64,000 nucleotides of DNA from Dermatophagoides farinae (taxonomy: Eukaryota > Arthropoda > Arachnida > Sarcoptiformes > Pyroglyphidae). The position numbers were made by a program, and so were the translations under genes. Under the pieces are notes generated by a model. The model was given only the letters and a program-made list of their open reading frames with translations, was not told the DNA's origin and made no database searches. Positions 44,762 to 53,600 of this stretch are shown here, piece by piece. The first letter of the stretch is position 1, and each line of letters opens with the position of its first letter. Where the stretch lies: positions 560,501 to 624,500 of the forward strand of contig NC_134683.1 of NCBI RefSeq assembly GCF_024713945.1. The letters are read 5' to 3'.

Positions 44762-46339
44762 TTATTTTGAAATGAGTGGTCGTCGTTGATTGTAAAACCA
44801 ATTGAGAAATTCAATAGAATTTTCATTGTTTTGCCTAATACTGTCGGCGATTTCGGGTAACACTTGTTCGATAGTAATATGACTTAGCTTATCGTACAAT
44901 TCCTTCATTTCGTGTTTGTTAATTAATGAAAGATATGTGGTCATAGTTTTTGCATTCAGATCATTCCGCATGAATGTTTGACAATGTTCCATCAATTTTA
45001 TATCTCCATAACAATTGGCCAGATCAACAAGTTCGGTTATGTTTTGACGGTTAATATGAATTTTACCCGTATGTAACATAAGCAAGTAGGCATAATATGT
45101 TTCATACGAATAATCGTCGATGGTTACTTGATTATTTTCACTCCAATTACCGGAAAACATTCGTCGATAATATTCCGATACAGATTTGAGATAACATTTG
45201 CATGCCTTAATACGTTTTTTGCCAATTAAAAATTCCACATCATAACTATCTTGATTATCGAATAATTGGAGGATTGATTTGTACAATATTGAATCATGTG
45301 ATCCGAATTCATGAATTGTTGATGTCAAACCGAATGTGAGTGATGATGATAGAATCATTGTCGACGCAGAAGCAAATGATGTCGGATGATAATCCAATTT
45401 TTTAGGTGATGACCAGTTGCCATTTTTGCCCCATGCATAATACGATAATCCATCATATGCCAATGAAAAGTTGTGAAATTTTGAACATGCAATTTGTTTT
45501 ACATTTTCAATCGGTATTTTTGTCAAGTTTGATCGTTTAAAATGATAACCAAGACCAATTTCACCATTGTTATTAGAACCACATCCCCAAAGCTGACCAT
45601 TTTCGAATAAAAATAATGAATGATTCATGCCAGCAACAATATCTTTGATTCGTGTTGAATCATCATTTGGAAATGGAACAAGACATGGTGTGTTTCGGTT
45701 TTTTTCATCACCAAGACCTAATTGACCAAAATCATTAAAGCCCCAGGAATAAATCTCTCCATTATTGGTTATTGAAAAACTATGAAACCGTCCACAAACT
45801 ATGAGCTCGACATTTTCTAGGTTATCAATGTGGATCATACTTTCATATGATGATTTTTCATTACCAGTTATTTGACCATAACTATTATAACCCATAGCGA
45901 AAACATGACCATCTTGTCGTAGCAATAATAAATGCACCCCTCCACAAGCAATCATCTTGAAACAATTATTACCCTTGTTGATTAATCGTAATGTTTCATA
46001 CGTTTTCCATTCAGATTTAACATCGCTGGCCAGGAATACTTGTCCTTCATCAGTTAGAATGGCAACAAAATGACGTCCATAATCTACTTGAACAATTTTC
46101 TTATAATTTAAACGTGATATCCGTTGTGGTTTGCTATAATTATGTTGCAACGATAACCATGAGCATATTAGTTTACCATATGCATATGTTGCATCTTTGG
46201 TCATCAATAAAAATTGTTTTTGCTCATCGAAGGTAAAGCTGAAAATCGAAACAACTGATTGGAGAAATTCTTGACCAATTTTTTTAAAATCATCTTGAAA
46301 TAAATCAATATTGATGTTTTCAGTCGATGATCTTGCCAT
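44762..46339 (-). CDS. RCC1-BTB protein, array gene 12 (525 aa)
   Basis: It starts MARSSTENINIDLFQDDF below the shared leader. RCC1 repeats span about 48-312 (GHVFAMGYNSYGQITG, IYSWGFNDFGQLGLG, LWGCGSNNNGEIGLG, YYAWGKNGNWSSP). BTB spans about 368-468 (SYDVEFLIGKKRIKACKC, EYYRRMFSGNWSEN). The tail is the long type: VLPEIADSIRQNNENSIEF then NWFYNQRRPLISK. From the BTB domain to the stop it is very close to gene 17 (62134-63711), although the two lie about 17 kb apart. That is consistent with duplication of a gene block or conversion at a distance. Confidence 0.9.
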   Translation of the reverse strand: MARSSTENINIDLFQDDFKKIGQEFLQSVVSIFSFTFDEQKQFLLMTKDATYAYGKLICSWLSLQHNYSKPQRISRLNYKKIVQVDYGRHFVAILTDEGQVFLASDVKSEWKTYETLRLINKGNNCFKMIACGGVHLLLLRQDGHVFAMGYNSYGQITGNEKSSYESMIHIDNLENVELIVCGRFHSFSITNNGEIYSWGFNDFGQLGLGDEKNRNTPCLVPFPNDDSTRIKDIVAGMNHSLFLFENGQLWGCGSNNNGEIGLGYHFKRSNLTKIPIENVKQIACSKFHNFSLAYDGLSYYAWGKNGNWSSPKKLDYHPTSFASASTMILSSSLTFGLTSTIHEFGSHDSILYKSILQLFDNQDSYDVEFLIGKKRIKACKCYLKSVSEYYRRMFSGNWSENNQVTIDDYSYETYYAYLLMLHTGKIHINRQNITELVDLANCYGDIKLMEHCQTFMRNDLNAKTMTTYLSLINKHEMKELYDKLSHITIEQVLPEIADSIRQNNENSIEFLNWFYNQRRPLISK

Positions 46340-46991
46340 TATCGATAATCAATACACACGAATTACAGAGACACAATATTGACAAACTATATGAGAGAAT
46401 TAGTGAAGATGGAAAAGAAATGATTCGAGGGGATGATTTGATGATTGCTTGTGTGGCATGGACTTTTATATGATTTTTCCAACTGTCCAACTGCCAATCG
46501 GTTTGACCACGCCACTTGTCACATAGACCATGTGTTCGGGTCATCTTTCGATACTCATATTTACCACCATCCTTGATCGAAAGTGGTGGACGAGTCCAAA
46601 GTTTTTTTCGGGTCCAAAAATAAGTCTGTGACACATGGCCTCGTTTTTTCCACGCTGGTTTTTGCCATTCCAATTCTTCGCATTCCTGACAATTCAGGAA
46701 AGAAAAAAAGAATTAAATAGCATAGAAACCAAATTTTTGTGACATTCGTTCGAAAATGTTATACACAAAAACGACAGTACTTTTCTTACCTCCTAATATA
46801 TTCTAGAAATTAGTGACAACAGAAAAGAAATGAATAGCCAAATTGAAAATAGCAAATGACTGAAAATAGCTAATCAAAGATCATTTTTAAACATTTTTTT
46901 TTATTTGTTTGCGATTGATTTATTATTGATTCATCAAGAATAAAGTAAAAAAAGTAAATTTTTAGTTTCATGGAATAAAAAAAAAGATGAA
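46340..46991. repeat. Leader of gene 12, exon-like segment copy D and flank of gene 13
   Basis: The gene 12 leader (46340-46420) runs straight into the exon-like segment (46421-46685), followed by the intron-like stretch (46686-46789) and the end of a type 1 spacer. The abrupt border at about 46420, where relatives continue with FVGWPF, marks a deletion or recombination junction. Confidence 0.7.
46421..46685 (-). pseudogene. Exon-like segment, copy D (longest open copy)
   Basis: After an acceptor-like CCTGAATTGTCAG, an open frame reads ECEELEWQKPAWKKRGHVSQ, TYFWTRKKLWTRPPLSIKDG, GKYEYRKMTRTHGLCDKWRG, QTDWQLDSWKNHIKVHATQA and IIKSSPRIIS, then runs into the leader of gene 12. A donor-like GGTAAG lies 104 bp upstream of the acceptor. 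The peptide is rich in Trp, Lys and Arg, with no signal peptide or membrane segment. I do not recognise it. It may be one exon of a second gene captured in the duplicated unit, or a relic of one. Confidence 0.5.
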
Positions 46992-48644
46992 TTATTTTGA
47001 TATGAATGGTCGTCGTTGATTGTAAAACCAATTGAGAAATTCAATAGAATTTTCATTGTTTTGCAGAATACTGTCGGTAACTTTCGGTAACACTTGTTCG
47101 ATTGTAATATGACTTAGTTTATCGTACAATTCCTTAATTTCGTATTTGCTAATTAATTGAAGATATGTTGGCATAGTTTGTTCATTAAGATCATCCCGTA
47201 TGAATGTTTTACAATGTTTCATCAACCTTTTATCAATATAACAAGTGGCCAAATCGATGAGTTGAGAGATCATATTTTGATTGATTCCAATGCAGTCATA
47301 GTGTAACATACGTAGATATGCATAATATGTTTCATAGGAATAATCACGAATTTCTACTTCAACTTTTTCTTTCCAAGCACCAGAAAACATTAAACAATAA
47401 TAATCGGATACTGATTTAAGATAACATTTACATGCCAATATACGTCTATCACCGATTACGAATTTGACATCATAATTATCAGGATTATTAAATAGTCGAA
47501 TGATCGATTTGGTTGATATTGATTCATGAAATTCGAATATTTTTATTCTTGATGTCAGTCCAAATGTTATTGGCGATTCTAGTATCATTGCTGATGCTGC
47601 TGAAAATGATTTTGGTCGACCATCCAATTCTCTAGGTGATGACCATATGCCAGATTTGGTTTCGCCCCATGCATAATACGATGATCCATCATGTGCCAAT
47701 GAAAAGAAATGAAATTTTGAACATGCAATTTTTTGTACATTTTTGTACAGTATTTCTGTCGGCTTTAATGGAATTGATAAATTAAAACCAGTTAGCCCAT
47801 TAAGGCCGAAACTAGGTTGTTGATTATTGTTTGCTATAATAATTGGTCGCTTTTCATAATTATTACCACAGGACAAAAGCTGACCATTTTTCAATAAGAA
47901 TAAGGAATGAGACGGGCCTGCCGCAATATCAATGATTTGGCTATAGATCGAATCATGGGGAAATACAATTGGAGAAGGATTGTTTCGGTTGTTTTTGTCA
48001 CTAAGACCTAGTTGACCATGATCATTTTTTCCCCATGAATAAACTTTTCCTTCATCGGTCAATACAAGACTATGATTTCTTCCACAAATTATGAGTTTAA
48101 CATTTTTAAAATCAATTTTGACCATGGATTCGAATGAAGACAAAAACGAACCAGTTATTTGGCCATATGCATTATCGCCCATAGCAAAAAGTACCCCATC
48201 TTGTCGTAACAATAACAAATGTTTGTATCCACAAGCAATCATTTTAAATCGATCATTACCAATATTGATCAATCGACACGTATTGTTCGTCTGCCAATTA
48301 GAATCATTACTGGCCAGATACACATTACCATCCTCAGTTAAAAAGGCAACAAAATTCAAGCCCGAATCAATTTGAACAATTTTCATATCATCAAGAATGG
48401 AAATCTTTTGTGGTCTGGTCATATCATGTTTCAACGATAGCCATGAACATATATGTTCGCCATATGCATACGTAGTAGTATCATTGGTCATCAATAGAAA
48501 TTCTCTTTGAAATGTTTTGCTTGTTTCCTGGTGGATCAATAGACTGTAAATCCATTCAATAATTTGAACAAATTCTTGATCGATCGGTTCAAAAATATTT
48601 TGAAATAATTCATTATCTATGAAATTATCTGTTAATCTTGCCAT
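46992..48644 (-). CDS. RCC1-BTB protein, array gene 13, with extra loop (550 aa)
   Basis: It starts MARLTDNFIDNELFQNIF at 48644; an in-frame ATG 30 codons upstream adds unshared residues. The propeller resembles gene 4 (NDSNWQTNNTCRLINIGNDR). One blade is enlarged by about 30 residues: after LLSCGNNYEKRP comes a unique loop with NNNQQPSFGLNGLTGFNLS before the repeats resume at NVQKIACSKFHFFSLAHDG. BTB spans about 390-490 (NYDVKFVIGDRRILACKC), similar to gene 2. The tail is the long type with VLPKVTDSILQNNENSIEF, as in genes 7, 8, 12 and 17. Three subgroups thus meet in one gene, a clear mosaic. Confidence 0.88.
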   Translation of the reverse strand: MARLTDNFIDNELFQNIFEPIDQEFVQIIEWIYSLLIHQETSKTFQREFLLMTNDTTTYAYGEHICSWLSLKHDMTRPQKISILDDMKIVQIDSGLNFVAFLTEDGNVYLASNDSNWQTNNTCRLINIGNDRFKMIACGYKHLLLLRQDGVLFAMGDNAYGQITGSFLSSFESMVKIDFKNVKLIICGRNHSLVLTDEGKVYSWGKNDHGQLGLSDKNNRNNPSPIVFPHDSIYSQIIDIAAGPSHSLFLLKNGQLLSCGNNYEKRPIIIANNNQQPSFGLNGLTGFNLSIPLKPTEILYKNVQKIACSKFHFFSLAHDGSSYYAWGETKSGIWSSPRELDGRPKSFSAASAMILESPITFGLTSRIKIFEFHESISTKSIIRLFNNPDNYDVKFVIGDRRILACKCYLKSVSDYYCLMFSGAWKEKVEVEIRDYSYETYYAYLRMLHYDCIGINQNMISQLIDLATCYIDKRLMKHCKTFIRDDLNEQTMPTYLQLISKYEIKELYDKLSHITIEQVLPKVTDSILQNNENSIEFLNWFYNQRRPFISK

Positions 48645-49992
48645 GATAAATGATTCGAAACCATCAATATAAACAAAAATCAAAAGACAATATTTTTCAG
48701 AATTATTGAGTAAATAACGACTAGAAATAATCACTCATAAAATATATGCACAACATATGTGTTAATAAAAAACGACGGTTTTTTTTATCAAACTTAATAA
48801 ATAAAATAAAATGATGATTACACACATCACACAAAAAAATCATTCAAAAAAAAAAAAAAAAAATGAAAGCAGTGGTACAGCATACACTAATCGGATCAAA
48901 AATCAGAAAGCTTATTGCTCATCGACAAGTGTTGACAATATTTTCTTTGTATAATTACTGTGGTCGTTGTTGACTAATAAAAATTTTATTTTGTCCATTA
49001 AGTTGATTATTATCCAATTGATGGCCAATTGATGATGAATTTAATTATGAAAAATTGATTGTGTTGTTTTTCATTGTTATCCATATGGATGGCACTGGTA
49101 AAACAAAAAAGAAAAATAAGCTAAGCAATTCATATGAATTGTTTTGATTTATTGATCAAAATCGGAAAAGAAAAGACGAAAATTATAACTTTATGGTGAC
49201 TTTATTTGAATAAAAAAAAATTATCAGGAATACGTTTTTTTATATAGGAATATTATTACAAGAATCAGAATCAAATTAACAGTTTTTTTTAGTTAATAAA
49301 GTTATCCATGTGTATTGAGGAATATAATTATTTCATCATTAAAAGTGGATTCAATCAAAGTTGAAAGAGTTGATTTTCAAATAAAAAAAACGATAATGAT
49401 GCTGTTGATGATGATGCATTTTTAGACAGTAATCGGATCAATGTTATTTGAAAAATAGCTTTCTCTTTAATTGTCACCATGCATTTTTTCACATTATTAG
49501 CAATGCCGTGAAGCTTACATTTTTTCTCTATGTGTGAATGTTTTACAATATTTCAGATCAGCAATCAATCATCAATCAAATAATTTTAAAAATGGGTGGA
49601 GATCGAAATTGTTATATGAATTATTTCAACGTAAAAACCATAACGACGATAATAATCTCAACAACAAAAAAATTCTCGGAATTGAATCATGATTGTCGCA
49701 ATTGAAATGATGATTAAACTCATCGGTAATCATTATCAATTTGATGGGGAAAAAAAATTTTTAATGGAACAAAGTGGATTTTTGCTTTGGATCATGGCCA
49801 ATGTACTTTTTTTTGCGAGAACAAAACATATCCGTTAAAAACAATCGTTGTTGATGATGTAAAACCAATTGAGAAATTCAATAGATTTTTCATTGATAAT
49901 TAATTTTATTAAAATTCTGATTTGATTCTGATTAAAAATCAAATCAATAAATCAATAGAATGATTTGTGATTAATTCTCGGAAAAGAATAAA
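48645..49992. repeat. Mixed spacer: types 4 and 3 copies, no gene
   Basis: 48645-48970: AT-rich DNA with a run of 18 A (about 48849-48866) and no shared leader. 48975-49200: spacer type 4. 49200-49540: AT-rich DNA not matched elsewhere. 49540-49992: spacer type 3 (GCAATCAATCATCAATCAAA, GGGTGGAGATCGAA, AACCATAACGACGA), including a small relic of an RCC1-BTB 3' end at about 49855-49890. Confidence 0.65.
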
Positions 49993-50116
49993 TCATTTTT
50001 CAATGAATGATTGTTGATCATGAAACCAATCAAGAAATTTTAAAGAATTTTCATTATCACGCAAAAGACTGTCGGTGATTTTGGGCAACATTTTTTCGAT
50101 GCAAAGATGAGCAAGT
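49993..50116 (-). pseudogene. 3' end fragment of a gene 4-type RCC1-BTB gene
   Basis: About 41 codons match the last residues of gene 4 (LAHLCIEKMLPKITDSLLRD, NENSLKF, then SFIEK and TGA). The fragment stops where the hAT-like MITE (50138) and its flank begin; the rest of the gene is absent. Together with spacer type 3 on its left, it marks a third copy of the spacer-3/gene-4 unit. Confidence 0.7.
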
Positions 50117-50137
50117 CATCGACTCTAGAGTCTAGAG

Positions 50138-50299
50138 CAGTAATTCTCAACCACTGTGCCGCGGCGCTTTTGTGTGCCACCAAATTCTGAAATTGTGCCG
50201 CCAAATTTTAGATTGACCATTGATGCCGTGATGCAGTGTGCCGCCAAATTTTGAAATCGTTAAAAGTGTGCCGCAACAAAAAAAGGTTGAGAATCACTG
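50138..50299. mobile_element. 162-bp hAT-type MITE, internally deleted relative of the 2-kb element
   Basis: Ends CAGTAATTCTCAACC and GGTTGAGAATCACTG are inverted, with the 8-bp duplication GTCTAGAG on both sides (50130-50137, 50300-50307). Its left half matches the right terminus of the 2005-bp element (CACTGTGCCGCGGC, then TTTTGTGTGCC) and its right half the left terminus (GTGTGCCGCAACAAAAAAAG). It is therefore the same family in the opposite orientation, with the satellite arms missing. GC content is higher than the surroundings. Confidence 0.88.
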
Positions 50300-50692
50300 G
50301 TCTAGAGACTCGAGGTGTCAAGCTCATATGACATTATTCTTGTACCTTGTGGTGCGACAGATAATTGTTCGAAGTTTTACAAAAATATTTCAAATGACGA
50401 CTGTTTAGGAGCGATTTGAAGAAAAGCGGCGAATACTAAGTTGATAATCATTATCGATGACCAATTGATGATGAATTTAATTATGAAAATTGATTGTTTT
50501 TTTCATTGTTATCCATATGGATGGTTCTGGTAAAGCGAAAAGAAAAATAAGCCAAGCAAGTCATTTGAATTGATTCGATTTATTGGTCAAAATTGAAAAG
50601 AAAAATAAAAAAGTAAATTTTTAATTTAATTTTTTTTAAACAATGGAATTATTATCGAATGAATGATTTTTGATGGTAAAAGTCATGAAAGT
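50300..50692. repeat. Spacer between the MITE and the three-module gene
   Basis: 50308-50430 is not matched elsewhere (GGTGTCAAGCTCATATGACA). 50435-50692 is spacer type 4 and forms the 3' flank of the three-module gene. No coding frame. Confidence 0.65.
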
Positions 50693-53600
50693 TTAAAAAA
50701 ATTTTGTTCGTTTTGATGAAGATTGTTGGCGATTTTTGTCCAGATGAGCAATCTTGTCATACAATTCCTTGATTTCGTATTTGATAATTAATGTACGATA
50801 TGTGGGCATAGTTTGTTCATCCAAATCATTCCGTATGAATGTTGCACAATATTTCATCAACCTTTCATCACCATAACAATTGGCCAGATCGACAAGTTCG
50901 GTTATGTTTTGACGATTAATATGAATTTTACCAGTATGTAACATCCGTAGATATGCATAGTATGTTTCATACGAATAATCGTTGATGATTACTTGATCAT
51001 TTTCACTCCAATTACCGGAAAACCTTCGACGATAATATTCCGATACAGATTGGAGATAACATTTACTCGCCTTAATATGTTTTTCGTCAATTAAAAATTC
51101 CACATCATAACTATCTTGATTATCGAATAATTGGATGATTAATTTGCATTGGTACGATATCGAATCATGTGATCCGAATACATAGATTGTTGATGTGAGG
51201 TCAAATGTTATTGGCGATTCTAGTATAATTGCCGATGCAGCTACAAATGATGTCGGATAACCATTCAATCTTCTAGGTGATGACCATTTGCCATATTTGG
51301 TGTTTCCACATGCATAATACGATGATCCATCATGTGTCAATGAAAAGTTGTGGAATTTTGAACATGCAATTTGCTGTACATTTTCAATCGGTATTTTTGT
51401 CAACTTTGATCGTTTTTTTTTATCACCAAGACCAAGTTCACCATTTTTATTAGAACCACATCCCCAAAGCTGACCATTTTCGAATAAAAATAATGAATGT
51501 TGGTAGCCAGCCACAATATCTTTGATGCGGGTTGAATCATCATTTGGAAATGCAACAAGACATGGGACGTCTTGGTCTTCTTTATCCGCGAGACCTAATT
51601 GACCACAATCATTAAGCCCCCAAGAATAAAATTCTCCTTTATTAGTTATTGATAAACTATGACCCGCTCCACAAGCTATCAGCTCGACATTTTCTAGGTT
51701 ATCAATGTGGATCATACTTACAAATGATGATTCTTTGTAACCAGTTAATTGACCACAACTATTATCACCTATAGCGAAAACATGACAATCTTGTCGTAGT
51801 AATAATAAATGATACTGTCCACAAGCAATCATCTTGAAACGATCATTATCGTTGGAAATCAATCGTAATGTTCTATACGTTTCCCATTTAGAATAAACAT
51901 CGCTGGCTAAGAATACTTGTCCATCATCAGTTAGAATTGCGACAAAATCATGGCCAGAATCTACTTGAACGATTTTCACATCATTTAAACGTGATATCCG
52001 TTGTGGTTTGCTCCTATCATGTCCCAACGATAACCATGAGCATATTTCTTCGCCATATGCAAATGTATATTCTTCGGTCATTAATAAAAATTCATTTTTG
52101 TCTTCCAATGTAAAGCTGAAAATCGAAACGATTGATTGGAGAAATTCTTGACCAATTTTTTTGAAATCATCTTGAAATAACCCAATATCGATATTTTCAG
52201 TCGGTGATCTTGCCATTATCTTGTTTCTGAGTTTATCGTGCAATTCGTTTATTTCGTATTTGTTAATCAATGGAAGATATGCGGGCGTAGTTTGTTCATT
52301 CCGTATGAATATTTTACAATATTCCATCAATCTTTTATCACCATAACAATTGGCCAGATCAACAAGTTCGGTTATGTTTTGATGATTAATATGAATTTTA
52401 CCAGTATGTAACATAAGCAAGTAGGCATAATATGTTTCATACGAATAATCGTTGATGATTACTTGGTCATTTTCACTCCAATTACCGGAAAACATTAGAC
52501 GATAATATTCCGATACAGATTTGAGATAACATTTATTCGCTTTAATACGTTTTTTGTCAATTATGAATTTCACATCATAACTATCTTGATTATTGAATAA
52601 ATGGAGGATTGGTTTGCATTGGTACGATATTGTATCATGTGATCCGAATACATAGATTGTGGATGTGAGACAAAATGTGAGTGCTGATGATAGAATCATT
52701 GCCGATGCAGCTACAAATGATGTTGGATGATCATCCAATTTTCTAGGTGATGACCATTTGCCATATTTAGTTTCGCCCCATACATAATACGATGATCCAT
52801 CATGTGCCAATGACAACTTATATTCTTTTGAACATTCCATTTGTTGTACATTTTCAATCAGTATTTTTGTCGGTGTTATTGATCGTTTAATATCATCACC
52901 AAGACCAAGTTCACCATCACTATTAGAACCAGATCCCCAAAGCTGACCATTTTCGAATAAAAATAATGAATGATACCTCCCAGCCACAATATCTTTGATT
53001 TGGGTTGAATTAGCATAAGGAAATGCAACAAGACATGGGGTGTTTCGGTTTTTTTCATCACCAAGACCTAATTGACCACAGTTATTATAGCCCCAGGAAT
53101 AAATTTCTCCTTTATTATTTATTGAAAAACTATGAACCACTCCACAAGCTATGAGCTCGACATTTTCAAGGTTATCAATGTGGATCATACTTTCATATGA
53201 TGATTCTTCATTACCAGTTATTTGACCACAACTATTATCACCCACAGCGAAAACATGACCATCTTCTCGTAGCATTAATAAATGCGACCATCCACAAGCA
53301 ATCATCTTGAAAAGATCATTACCGGTGTTGATTAATCGTAATGCTTTATTCGTCTTCCAATAATCAACGCTGACAAGGAATACTTGTCCTTCATCAGTTA
53401 GAATGGCAACAAAACGATAGCCAGAATCTACTTGAACAATTTTCTTATAATTTAAACGTGATATCCGTTGTGGTTTGGTCCTTTCATGTTCCAACGATAA
53501 CCATGAGCATATTTCTTCACCATATGCATATGTAGCTTCCTTCGTCATCAATAAAAATTGCATTTCAAAACATTGGGAAGGAAAAAAACTGAAAATCGAA

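Noticed and set aside
52876-53064. Recurrent 62-78 codon minus-strand frames reading MVMKKTETPHVLLHF in many array genes
   Set aside because: They lie at the same place in each RCC1 repeat in another frame; they recur because the genes are duplicates, not because the frame is coding.
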